Part shown: positions 45,720 to 56,139 of the stretch, in pieces
How the letters are laid out: every line of letters starts with the position of its first letter
Position numbering within the stretch: the first letter of the stretch is position 1
Assembly (NCBI GenBank): GCA_039090855.1
Contig: CM077025.1
Location: forward strand, 100,172,489-100,236,488
DNA from: Macrothele yani
Lineage: Eukaryota > Arthropoda > Arachnida > Araneae > Macrothelidae
Reading direction: 5' to 3'
DNA: 64,000 bases
The notes under the pieces: generated by a model
What the model saw: only the letters and a program-made list of their open reading frames with translations
Databases searched by the model: none
What the model was told of the DNA's origin: nothing
Position numbers and translations under genes: made by a program

Positions 45720-47267
45720 ATGGGTAAAACGAAGGATCTAAGCGCATTTGATCGTGGGCAAATTGTTGGGGACCGACGAATGGGTCGCTTCATTTCGGAA
45801 GTCGTGCACGTACTGGGATTTTCACGAGCCACTGTGTCACGGATAGACCGTGAGTACATCGAATCCGGTAAAACCATCCCTGCAAGGGCCAACTGCCGTG
45901 AACAACAGCGCGTAGATGAGCGGGGTCATCGTCGGCCAGATAGCATTGTAACAGCGGATAGAAGGGCCACAGTGTGTAACGTGCCATTAGATGTGACGTA
46001 CCTGCCAGCAGGACGCACACGACATAAAGGCAGATAGGAATCAGAATGAAATGTCCGCGTAGCTCAATTGGTAGAGCAACTTATTCCGGAATGAGGGGAC
46101 CCGGGTTCGAATCCTGGCGTGGACAGAAGTGACGGAGAAATTACTTCGTTATAATGGCGCCCGAACTATCCGGATGACCCGACCGTTCAAAATCTCGCAA
46201 TGGTGTGATGTTATTTCCACACCGCGAGATAGGAAAAATAAGAGAATCCCTTCTCCAGCACTTCGAAAAAAAAAAAAATAAATAAATAAGGGGGAGATGA
46301 TGTAACGTACCAGGAGATGTGACGTACCTGCCAGAAGGACGCACACGACATAAAGGCAGATAGGAATCAGAATAAACGTCTGCGTAGCTCAGTTGGTAGA
46401 GCGACTTGTTCCGGAATAAGCGGCCTCGGGTTCGAATCCCGGCGTAGACCAAAAATGGCGGAGAAATTTACTTCGTTATAAGTGCCAGAAATCACTCGGC
46501 AATTTAACGCTGGTGCACAAAAACGTTAAGCTGCCACACCATCCAGAACCATCTCCTCGCTATAGGGTACAGGAGCCATCGTCCCACGAGGGTACCGCTG
46601 CTGATCGCACATCACAGGGTGCAAAGATTAGCATGGGCGCGGGAACATCGCCACTGGACCCTAGACATGTGGAAAATGTTGCCTGGACTGATGAGTCGAG
46701 ATTCACGTTGGTACATGCGGATAGCAGGATACGAATACGGCGCAAACCACATGAAGTGATGGATCCTTCTTGCCAGCAGGGTACTCTTCAAGCTAGTGAG
46801 GTTGACATTCTCGTCTGGGGACTGTTTACGTGGACTGAAATGGGACCCCTGGTACGTGTGACATCGTCCCTCACAGGTCAACGTTACCGGGATATCCTGT
46901 GTGACCATTTGCTCCTGTTTGTGCGTCTTAAACATCCCACTGGGGACCTCATCCTGCAACAAGACAATGCACCGTACCATCACTCCCGAATTGTATCCGA
47001 ATGGTTGAATGAACACTCCACCGACGTGACCTCGCGTCCTTGGCCAGCTAGGTCACCTGACCTCAATTCCACGAGCACATCTTGGATGCCATCGAGAGAG
47101 ATGTTCGAGGCTATGACTTCCCTCCATCAAATCTTCGTGAACTGTGGGAGCTTTTTCAGGGATCGTGGATCCGTATGGCTTCCCAACTCTTCCGGTGTCT
47201 TGTCGAGTCCAGGCCGAGACGAATCGCCGCCGTAATCAGGGCGAAAGGTGGTGCTACACTTTACTAG
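45720..47267 (+). pseudogene. Tc1 transposase interrupted by SINE-C and frameshifts
   Basis: N-terminal part 45720-45986: 'MGKTKDLSAFDRGQIVGDRR', 'LGFSRATVSRIDREY'; the linker is degenerate. After the SINE-C it resumes at 46482 ('VPEITRQFNAGAQ'-like). It then shows 'VAWTDESRFTLVHADSRIRI' (first Asp, 46678), 'VDILVWGLFTW' (46801), 'LQQDNAPYHH' (second Asp, about 46960), 'PWPARSPDLN' (47038) and, after a one-base frameshift, the Glu-bearing region and 'RRIAAVIRAKGGATLY' to TAA at 47265-47267. There are about 36 residues between the second Asp and the Glu position (DD36E-type spacing). Confidence 0.88.
45987..46481 (+). mobile_element. SINE-C tandem pair inside the Tc1 transposase
   Basis: First unit from about 45993 (GTGACGTACCTGCCAGCAGG; tRNA-like part 46052-46124), with its body shortened by an A-rich stretch at 46266-46290. 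A second head starts at 46319, with a tRNA-like part at 46377-46450 (GTCTGCGTAGCTCAGTTGGT...GGTTCGAATCCCGG). GTGCCA at 45981-45986 and 46482-46487 is a possible short target-site duplication. Confidence 0.85.
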
Positions 47268-47301
47268 ACAGGTATCTCTAATTCAATTGCTCTACAGTGT
47301 A

Positions 47302-48670
47302 CAGTAACCAAAAAATTATAATTGAAATTAGGCAAAAATAGGAAAAAATCTGAAATTCGCGGATATAATAGATTTTCGCGAAATTACTGGGAAAACCCCT
47401 AAAATTCGCGAAAAAAATCGCGGAAATTCGCGCCGCAACAGAATTACTTCCCTAATAATAGTTACAAAGAATCACTTGATTTGAATTAGGAATTTCCAAT
47501 ACCAGTTCCTTACTCTCCTGGACATTGCTTCTGGTAAGCTGTCGCCTATTTTTTGTTCTTCTTCTGTAATACTTTTCTTTTTTTCTACGTCTAACACCTC
47601 GGATACTATGGGGCGACTTACGGCCGACAGCTTGTGACAAAAATAGGTCCCAATTGAAATCATTATAGCGTTAAAAATACGTGCCGCACACTGATCGTGT
47701 TAGCATATTCGTAAACAGCGTGGACTCCAATTCGCGTATTGCGCAATACATCGCGCGCAACGCAACGCTTCCCTCGCAGCATGTGCGCGCGGTGGGGGGG
47801 GCGATGCAATATTTTTTGGGTGCGCCGCCGCGTTTGACTCAGTCTATCTTGGCAACTGTGGGTGCAAAACGACTGTGCGTAGTATCGTTTCAAAGCTTTC
47901 GACGAGATCTGTTCAAATATATAAAGAACATACAGCAGTAGTTTAAACCAAATTTTCTTTAATTGTTTTCGTGTGAACGGGTTAACATTTTCGACAATGC
48001 TGAGAAATTGTCAAAAGAAAATTGTCGCAGAATGAAAGCAAGTAAAAGTGGAGAAAATCAAAACGAGAGGCAAGAGCAAGTGATGAGGAATATAAGAAGC
48101 CCAAGAAGACAGACCACCACGTTGGGTAATTCGTGTGTCGATGTGCTTTGTATTCGCAATGTATCCAGCATTATTTGTAAAAAATTATGTAAGCTTCTTA
48201 TCATATCATAGACCTGTGTTGGCTATAAAAAATTAAATAAGCTCTTTGAAACCATACTCGACTAGCTCATTTAACCTCTCCGCGATCTGCAAGTAATCCT
48301 ACGTTCCAAATCGACGGCTCAATCAGAACTGAGCCTACATGTATTTTTTTTTCATTTATTGTCTTCGCATAGCACGAACTGCTGATGGACATTCGTGAGC
48401 GATACTTTCACAGCGAATGTCTCATCGCCGTGAATGATTCGCTCTCACCGCTGTTTATGGTCATTCAATCCCCGTTGCAGCGACACACACACACACCGAA
48501 GCTGGTAACAACCTGGAAATCGAATGGCCATCGGTTTGAAAGATCATTCGTGAATGATGAATAAACTCCCAAGAAGAAAATATTCATCCATCGCTAGTTC
48601 ATCACTATCAAACGTCAGTGAACGCCTTTGCGCTTCCTCATTATTTCTCAATAATCACCTGGTCCATGTA
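47302..48670. other. No recognised gene; CpG-rich pocket at 47690-47850
   Basis: Words such as 'TTCGCGAAA' and 'CGCGGAAATTCGCG' crowd 47355-47435. The 47690-47850 pocket is CpG-rich ('GCGTATTGCGCAATACATCGCGCGC'), unlike its AT-rich surroundings. Frames at 47472-47663 (minus) and 47963-48211 (plus) carry no motif. It could hold the 5' part of the hAT remnant or a promoter remnant. Confidence 0.35.
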
Positions 48671-48681
48671 AAGTGTGGACG

Positions 48682-48896
48682 CTGCCCCGGTGGCGCAGTG
48701 GTCTAAGCGATGGCCTCTGATCATTCGTCCGAGCGGGGTCCGGGTTCAAATCCCGGTGAGGCATGGATGTTGTGTTTGTCTTACGGCACTGACTCTCTCC
48801 CTTCCCTGGAACCAGTGACCCTAAATTAGGGACGGGCGACTGCTTATAGCCCATTGAGTTGCTCACGGTGGTCGTTAAACCTCCAATCAAAAAAAA
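48682..48896 (+). mobile_element. SINE-A copy with poly(A) and 11-bp TSD
   Basis: Flanked by AAGTGTGGACG at 48671-48681 and 48897-48907. Head GCCCCGGTGGCGCAGTGGTC; B-box GGGTTCAAATCCC (one change); A-run tail. One of the best preserved copies. Confidence 0.95.
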
Positions 48897-49304
48897 AAGT
48901 GTGGACGTGTATGAAAATCACCAAGTGGATGGATTTATAGATTGGAGTTTTACTTTAGATGTGTCTTCCGCACTTATGTGCAGCGATTTCTGTTTCGGCA
49001 TTGCTTACTTACATACACTGAGTTAGCTTTGCACTAGGAACGCCTACCTAATAACGTATTGGTGCACCATTATGTGCAATCACGGCTCGCAGACACATAG
49101 AAAAATATTCTACATGATGTTGAACGTCATCTATGTGTAACTAGACCCCTGACCGCTGCAGAAGCTTTGTCAGCTCACGCTCATTCCGTGGAGAAAGATC
49201 AGCAATTTTCACACACCGTTACAGCAAAAGTGTTCCATTGGGTTACAGTCAGGGAAGTTTGGGGGCCAAGGCAATGTGAAAAATGTGTTGTTGTGTTCCT
49301 CCAA

Positions 49305-49994
49305 TCACTCAATAGTTATACAAGCCAGATGAAATGACGCGTTGTCTTGTTGAAAGATGGCGCTGTGCTCCGTGTAAACATCCAGCGGATATGGATGGAG
49401 AAGGTCAGTTAACAGATCCCTGTAGCGTCCACCATTCAGTGTTTGTGGGATGATAACCAACGTACCTGGGACTTGGCAGGGAAAAGCTCCCCAGAGCAGA
49501 ACATTACCTCCACCGGCCTGTCGAACCCCAACTGTGCAACCAGTGGATAAGGCTTCATGCTGTTTACCACATATTCGAACCCGATCATCAGCATGGGGCA
49601 GCAGGAAACGGGACACATCTCTCCAGACGACCTGTGGAACCTCAACTGTGCAACCAGTGGATAGGGCTTCATGCTGTTTACAACATATGCGAACCTGGTC
49701 ATCAGCATGGTGCAGCAGAAAACGGGATTTATCTCTCCAGACGAGCTTCTTCCATCTGTCGATGGTCCATTGACGACGTTCCTTGACCCATGTGAGGCGT
49801 TGTTTACGATGACTGGGCGTCATCATGGGTATCGTCGTCGGTCTCCGGCTGTGGATCCCTATGCGAAGCGAAATACGGCACATGGTGCATGTAGAAATAG
49901 GTCTAATTGCACCGTTGGTGGGTGCTCTGGATGACTGTTGCACGTCTTTGCTGAGATACCAGTCGTGACACCCGACGCTCACCAATCGGTTCAA
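49305..49994 (-). pseudogene. Tc1 transposase with in-frame 38-codon duplication
   Basis: A 229-codon frame with 'VKERRQWTIDRWKKLVWRDKSRFLLHHADDQVRI' type sequence (first catalytic region, Asp retained as 'WRDKSRF'). A second copy of the same region follows ('WRDVSRFLLPHADDRVRI'), then 'VLLWGAFPCQ' (the VWG block) and 'IFQQDNASFH' (second Asp), after which the frame stops. The C-terminal Glu part would lie at 49040-49300 and is out of frame. The repeat unit is 114 bp (49530-49643 and 49644-49757). Confidence 0.85.
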
Positions 49995-50202
49995 CCGCGT
50001 GAGCCCTTTTGCTGGATGCCTGTGCCTGGTTTGGTACGCCCTTGATACTGTAGTGAGGGAGTATCCAACATGTGCGGCTGTTTCTGAAATACTGACCCTC
50101 CCCTTCAGGCCCCGACTATCCGGCCGCGGTTGAATTGGCCTAAATTGCCACTTTTCTCCATTGCTAGCAAATGTTCACTGATTACGTAAAGAAGGATAGA
50201 TA

Positions 50203-51733
50203 AGGTGCGTCGCATAAATATAGAGACAGTCGAATTTGCACCGTGAACGCAATGCGAATATAGGTAGGAAGCTGAAGTGGTACCTAATTAGACATAACCC
50301 TACAACAAACGTTTCGATCCGTCGAGATGACCGAATTCTGTGAAAAGAACACCACAAAGTGAAATAGTGTAATTTTAGGTGTCTCATAAATATAAAGACA
50401 ACTATGAGAAGTAGCCACATGCAAATGAGATGTACAAATTAGCATGTTGTACGAACGCGCATGGGCCGTAATTCGGTCCAGCCTACAAAAGACAGCGGAC
50501 CTGCCGTCAGACATTCATTTGCTGAAATGCCACGCAACAGTCAACTTTCTGGTGAGGAGGTGCAGAAGATTTGGAGACTCAGAGCAAATGGATTGCTTGT
50601 AGCGAAAATTTGTAAAGCCATGGGGAGAAGTAGGTCAGTCATTTATAAGACTTTATCGAAACGCTGTGCGTTAACTGCCAGAAAACGGCCTGGAAGGCCT
50701 CGAATAACAACCAAACGAGATGATTGTGCCATTATGCGTTTAGTTTCATCCCAAAGGTTATCACTACGTGAAGTTCCTCGGACTGTTGGTGTCACCGTCT
50801 CAAAGGACACAGTTCATCAACAAATCAAGGAAAGTCGCAACATTGTGCTTCGTAAAATGCGCCGTCTGCCACACCTCGCGCGGCGCCACAAGGAAGCTTG
50901 ATTGTTATGGGCAAACAGCCACGTGCACTGGACGGACGAGTGGATCACAATTATTTTCTCCGATGAGAAAAAGTTCAACCTGGACGGCCTTGACGGTTGG
51001 AACTGCTATTGGCATGTTTTACGACGCGAGCCACGCACCTTCTTCAGCAGACAGAAAAGAGGGGGTCTATGATGGTCTGGGGAGCTTTTGCGTTCAATGG
51101 GACAACAGATATCGCTTTTCTGCAAGTCAGGAAAACTCCGAAACGTATCAGGACATACTCAGCAGCCACCTTCTACCGTTTGCCGAAACTCTAGCGGGTG
51201 TTGATTATCTGTTCCAGCAAGACAATGCCTATATCCATCGGTCTGCATCAACGAAAAGCTGGTTTAACACTCATCACGTAACCGTAATGGATTGGCCAGC
51301 ACTCAGTCCACCCTATCGAGAATGTCTGGGGTATCCTAGCTCATGATGTGTATATGCGAATGGACGGCAGTTCTCAAGTGTGGTAGCATTGAAGAGCAGA
51401 TTGAGCGAAGCTGGTACGCACTCCATCCAGAACACTTACATCACTAGGTGGACAGCATGCCCAATCGGGTTTTCAGTGTTATTCGGAACAACGGCTCCAC
51501 TCTTCGTACCGGAGGTGCTAATAACTAGTAAGTCTTTATATTTTTGAGACAGCGTATTTCTGTTTTTTTCTTGTACTTGGCGGTGGAATTGTTATGTTTC
51601 CGTCAAACTATTGTGCAGCTGCGTTGCGTATCCTATGCTATTTTTGCTATAAATATGAGGTGTACATTTCAGCTCGCTGTTGTATCTTTTTTATTTGAGA
51701 ATTTGTTCTGTCTCTATATTTATGCGACGCACT
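50203..51733 (+). mobile_element. Inner Tc1-like transposon
   Basis: Ends GTGCGTCGCATAAATATAGA near 50206 and TCTATATTTATGCGACGCAC near 51731 are inverted repeats; TA-rich flanks on both sides. A related word, 'TCTCATAAATATAAAGACA', occurs again at 50382, as in elements with inner repeats. Confidence 0.85.
50527..51520 (+). pseudogene. Tc1 transposase of the inner element, frameshifted
   Basis: ATG at 50527 opens 'MPRNSQLSGEEVQKIWRLRA', then 'MGRSRSVIYKTL', linker 'RKRPGRPRITTKRDDCAIMR' and 'RRLPHLARRHKEA' before a stop at 50899-50901. Later pieces are in other frames: 'VYDGLGSFCVQW' with 'SMMVWGAFAFNG' in the neighbouring frame (51060-51100), 'LFQQDNAYIHRSASTKSW' (second Asp, 51210), 'VMDWPALSP', then a deletion in the PDLNPIE block that leaves 'ENVWG' further on. 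All blocks are present in order but in at least three frames. Confidence 0.85.
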
Positions 51734-51959
51734 ATATTTATAGTAGCAGCACGTGGCATTTTTATCTCGTGGTACTTTGTTATCACTGAGAATATGTAAA
51801 ACCCCCCGTTTTAATTAATAGTTATCACTGCAAATATGTAAAACCCCCCGTTCCTAATGCGAAGCTAACTCAGTGTATTTCTTTTACAGTTCACATAGCA
51901 GTAAATTACACAGAAAAATTGTATGTACTCATATTTCTTTTTTGTTTTTACTTCCCCAG

Positions 51960-52426
51960 GCTTTCAACGAAACAGCAGCACATTCGACAGGTTTCCAGAA
52001 AGTTAATTTCTCAACCACTGCTACAGCTGGTTTAAACTGTGGAGTGAAATACCCTTCAGCAAGGTCACGACCGCCAAGAAAAAGAACGGTGCCAGGAATG
52101 CAGTTAAGGCATCACCAGGTCAAGTCCGTGCTGCAACAAGCACACCTCACCCTCCAATACCTCCTGCTTTTCCTCCAGTACCACGTGTTCGTCATCATCA
52201 GCAGCACTTGTGGGAAAGGTCTGTCAGTGCACGGATGTCTTCTTACCCAAATCAATGCGCATTCATGGGCAGTCCGCCTAATTTCCCAGTGCCAGACACT
52301 TACACCTACCAGCAGAGCACATTCTTAACAGGAATGGGATACATTCAAGGTCATCCTGCAATCGAGACTGCATCAAAGTCACCAATAACTGACACTCTAA
52401 GCATTCTGAGCACTCCATGTACCTAA
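51960..52426 (+). CDS. Putative terminal coding exon, possibly frame-broken
   Basis: A strong splice acceptor (long T/C tract, CTTCCCCAG ending 51959) starts the exon 84 bases after the outer Tc1 element. Its first part reads sensibly in one frame ('AFNETAAHSTGFQKVNFSTT', from 51960). The second half reads sensibly in another, to TAA at 52424-52426: 'KVTTAKKKNGARNAVKASPG', 'TPHPPIPPAFPPVPRVRHH', 'PPNFPVPDTYTYQQSTFLTG', 'SILSTPCT'. The second frame is closed upstream by TAA at 52004-52006. So either a small indel near 52050-52090 broke the gene, or a second acceptor (CTACAG, ending 52026) is used. The product is basic, then Pro/His/Tyr-rich, as in transcription-factor C-termini; family not recognised. 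Polyadenylation signals follow. Confidence 0.45.
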
Positions 52427-52765
52427 AAAGATAATTTTGACTTCTATTGATTATGTAACATTTTAAAAATTTAATGGTAATAAATGAAATGTGTACAACG
52501 CGAGTCGTCGTCAATAGCTCCAAACACTGATAACTTACATACAAGGTATAGTATATCAATAAAGCTCGGTGAATGCTGTTGTAACGCGTAAAAGGAAACG
52601 TTGCGTCAGGTGCGGGAGCTTTCACGACGCAGTGAAGTACATGAGCGAACATGTCCGCAAACGTCACGGGGCTGTGAGAAAGGAGGTGGCCCAGAGAGTG
52701 CGTCACGGCAGCTGATGTAGGTGCACGTTGTTAACGGGCAAGAATTGAGCAAAGAACCAATAAAA
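52427..52765 (+). other. Probable 3' UTR with AATAAA signals
   Basis: AATAAA at 52479-52484 and 52558-52563, and CCAATAAAAAA near 52757. This supports the exon at 51960-52426 as a last exon. Confidence 0.45.
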
Positions 52766-53535
52766 AATTCTTCTTTATATATAAATTCGCCTAATTTGGC
52801 ACCAGATGACTAATTTTTTGTTTCCCGGACTGAAATTTGCCCTGAATGGGAAGAGATATTTGTGGACATTTCGGACATTCAAGCGAATGTGATGACCTAG
52901 CTGCTGATGACAACAAAGGATGGTGTTTCCCATAGCTTCCAGCAGTTATACGAACGATGCCAAAAGTTTATTGTATTCAGGTAGAATATTTTCAAGGCCA
53001 GTAAAGTTTCTTAAATATTACCTGATGTTCATTTTTACCGTGTATTCCTCTAACTTTGTTGATAGCTTGTGTGTTAAAACTTCGAAAAATACAGTCGAAC
53101 CTCGAAAAACCTGCCTCCTCCGTAAACCGCCAGCCCCGTCTTCCTCCCACTGCTCACCGGTTACAAATCTTATCCTATTCTACTAAATGGAAAATTTTCC
53201 CTTTAAACTGCCACCTCTCTGACTGCCATCCGCCAGGACATCCTAGCGACATTTTGGTGTTTATCATTTGAAACTACCACGTTGAATGGTCTCTCAAATA
53301 ATCATTTGCAACGGACATTCCAAATCGCCCACTGAAGTGTGACCCGAAAGCATTTTAGATCTGCCCTCCTCAAAGAAGTTTTACCGAATGGGTGAGATAA
53401 TAGCCACCACCACGTCTACTCACCTGAAAAAAAATCAGAGGGGCATAGCAGCAATTGTGCTGCATCCTACAACGCAGAACTACGTCAACAGTCACTATTT
53501 CATGGCACTATCTCACTAGTTCTACGTCCTTAAAG
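52766..53535. other. No gene seen
   Basis: AT-rich; the short frames at 52920-53271 have no motif. Confidence 0.35.
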
Positions 53536-54620
53536 CAGGGCCGGATGGAGCTCTTGCGAGGCCCTGGGCGAAATTTCATTGCGGGGCACAGAGCAAAATT
53601 TCATTGTAGGCACTAAAAATAAATTTCATATTTTAATATAGTCATTTCTGAAAATTATCGTTCGTGAGGAAGACACACGAACACTACCGTAAAGACAAAC
53701 TGATTATCTCAAAGAAGTATTTGCTTTAAGCTTAAGAAAAAGACTGTAATACGGACTGAAAGTTCAGAGAGAGAGAGAGGGAGAAGAAAAGAGAGAGGGA
53801 AAGAGAAATAGAAAGAGGAGGGAAGAGAAAGAGAGAAAAAGAGAGAGAGAGAGAGAGAAAGGAGAAAGAAAGAGAGAGAGAGAGTAAAAAGTGTTAAAAT
53901 CTTCGATTTTCTTTCCCGGGAGAAGAGATTTAGGTTGCATTGTGACTCTTATAACAGCTTATTCACAAAATGATAAAAAGATACCTGCTTAACGAATATT
54001 TTTGTATAGGAAATATAATAAGGATCCCTCTAAAATAAATTGGTATAAACAGTTTTTTTCCCTGATACATGTTTAGTGATTGATTTTTAATGCACAGTGG
54101 AGTAACTGACAAATTAGTGACATTCTAAACTTTTATACGCGTTCATATATGAAAGTTGCCTCTTTTTTTTTCAATTTCTTGTAATGTTGGAAAAGTGGCC
54201 TCCATGTGTAGTCCGAAAGTAACATGGATATTGTTCTTTTTATTTCCTTAAATTTAAGTATCAGGTTTTCACACAAATTGTTGGATATATAAAAGTAGAG
54301 GACCACAAAATGATGAAATTTAATTTGCTATTTCATGAATGCGGAAAAGATTCAGGTGGTTACAAAAATCATTTCGAATCTGCAAATCTCAGTGTCCGTA
54401 CGACGAACAGGGGGGATAACGTATTCAAAATGGGGAGATTGGAAACAAAAAAAAAACTTCAAAAATATCTTTTTAAGGGCCTTGCGCCCCAAAAGTTACA
54501 AAAAAATGTAGTTAATTTTTTTTTGCAGAAAATTATTTTGTTTTCTAAACTGCGGGACCCCCTAAAGGCGCAGGGCCCGGGGCGACAGCCCCGGTTGCCC
54601 CTATGGTCCAGCCGGCCTTG
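53536..54620. mobile_element. Non-autonomous hAT-type element with perfect 8-bp TSD
   Basis: CAGGGCCGGATGG at 53536 and CCAGCCGGCCTTG to 54620 are inverted ends; CCTTAAAG at 53528-53535 and 54621-54628 is the target duplication. Interior collinear with 20242-21039 (for example 'TTTAAGCTTAAGAAAAAGAC', 'AAAATGATGAAATTTAATTT') but longer because of a GA-rich expansion and extra sequence. No transposase. Confidence 0.92.
53766..53886. repeat. GA-rich low-complexity run
   Basis: About 120 bases of GAGAGA/GAAAGA in the hAT-type element. The copy at 20.4 kb has only a short GAGAGAGAG at the same place, so this is a later microsatellite expansion. Confidence 0.95.
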
Positions 54621-54716
54621 CCTTAAAGTATTCAGAGATAGACAGCTCACGCAGCCCATCGTTGTAGGTTGCAGCAGTGGCGCACCCAGGAATTCCTGTT
54701 GGTGGGGGGATATATA

Positions 54717-56124
54717 CACTGCTGGCCACCCAAAATGCAACCCCAAGAAGGACACGAAATAGCAAAGCCAGATTTACTGGACACATAACAACAGATACAA
54801 AGATGAAACGATTGAGCTTACAGGCCCGTGCGACTTGCGGAACACGCAGACATCAATAGTTCGTGTGGCCCTTTTGGCTGGCAATAACGGCCGCTACACG
54901 CCGCGGCATCGAACGAAAGAGGCGTTGGATGTGGGCTTGGGGTATGTCGGTCCAGGCTGCTTCCACACGTTGCCACAGTTCATCAGGCGTAGCCGCAGGT
55001 AGTGCTTGCCGGGCCACTCGGTTGCCGATCAGCGACCAGACGTGTTCGATGGGCGACATATCGGGAGAACAGTCGGGCCACGGCAGCAGTGACACCTGGT
55101 AGGCCGTGAAGAATTGCTGCACGATGCATGCCACGTGAGGGCGCGCATTGTCCTGTTGAAACGTGACCGCTGGCAGGTCCTGCAGGTAAGGGAGCACAAC
55201 AGGCTCCAAAACGTCGGAGATGTAGCGGTGGCTGTTGAGTGTACCGGCGATGCGTACCAAACGGGTGCGGGTGTCATATCCAATGGCGACCCAAACCATA
55301 ACGCCAGGCGACGGACTGGTATGCGATGCATAATGCAGGCGTCATACAGTCTCTCGCCGTGGTACCGCCACACTCGGATCTGACCATTGTGGTGTTACAG
55401 GCAGAAGCGGGATTCGTCGGAGAAGAAAATGTTGTGCCATTCCGTAGTCCAGGTGCGGCGTTCTACGGCCCACTGCCGCCGCACTCTCAGGTGGTGCAAC
55501 GTCAGTGGTAATCGGAGCAATGGGCGCCGTGCGACAAGTCCCCGCTACTGCAGACAACGTCAAATGGTACGTGCTGACACAGGTTGTTGCGCAACACATC
55601 CTAATTCCTGCGCTAACGTTCGTGATGTTGTGGTGCGAGCCGTCAATGCCCGCCGCACAACATTCCAGTCCTCTTTTTCAGTGGTGTGCCGCGGCTGCGG
55701 CAATTGCTCACGTCGGTCCGTCCGTCCCTCCTGCACCCAACGAATCCATACTCGCCTCATTGTGGCTGGATATCGTCCCATACGGGTGCCGATATCTCGG
55801 TACAATAAACCGCTGTCGCGATAAGCCACTATTCGTCCTCTGTCGAACTCCGAAACGTGCTGGAATGACTGCCGTATTCTGCAACGAGGCATCAGGAAGC
55901 TTCCCACGCTCAGGTCCGGCATCACAACTCACTTCCACAACTTACATCCCGCCTTCTGTTCACCCTTCTTATAGTGCTTCTCGGCGACGTGCCGGGCGCA
56001 CATGATTTGCATATGCCCTGCAATGCTAATCGTTTGCATGTACTCTCGCTAGCGACGCATGCCGCGAATTTGAGGCCAATCGGATGCTTCCTTCTTGGTG
56101 TTGCATTTTGGGTGGCCAGCAGTG
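54717..56124 (-). mobile_element. Tc1-like transposon, same family as 35146-36554
   Basis: Ends CACTGCTGGCCACCCAAAAT (54717) and ATTTTGGGTGGCCAGCAGTG (to 56124), with TA on both sides (TATATA flanks). 1408 bp. Confidence 0.95.
54853..55892 (-). pseudogene. Tc1 transposase, frameshifted copy
   Basis: The start 'MPRCRIRQSFQHVSEFDRGR' (ATG at 55892-55890) runs open to a stop near 55560. The middle ('HNIFFSDESRFCL', 'RYHGERLYDACIM') lies in other frames around 55340-55460. A long frame at 54853-55299 then encodes 'MVWVAIGYDTRT', 'FQQDNARPHVACIVQQFF', 'LLPWPDCSPDMSPIEHVW' and 'VIASQKGHTNY'. This copy keeps Trp where the 35.1-kb copy has its nonsense codon. Spacing DD34E. At least two frameshifts make it inactive. 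Confidence 0.9.
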
Positions 56125-56139
56125 TATATATAGTATACG

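Larger units (their letters stand above)
45573..47299 (+). mobile_element. Tc1-like transposon carrying a SINE-C insertion
   Basis: Terminal inverted repeats CACTGAAGAGCAATTGAATT (45573) and AATTCAATTGCTCTACAGTG (to 47299), with TA at 45571-45572 and 47300-47301. Without the insert at 45987-46481 the element would be about 1.2 kb. Confidence 0.93.
49016..51875 (-). mobile_element. Outer Tc1-like transposon containing another Tc1 copy
   Basis: Ends CACTGAGTTAGCTTTGCACT (49016) and ATGCGAAGCTAACTCAGTG (to 51875) are inverted repeats, with TA at 49014-49015 and 51876-51877. The second Tc1 at about 50203-51733 lies inside. A 50-bp sequence near the right end is duplicated ('TATCACTG(A/C)(G/A)AATATGTAAAACCCCCCGTT' at about 51781 and 51822). 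Confidence 0.9.
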
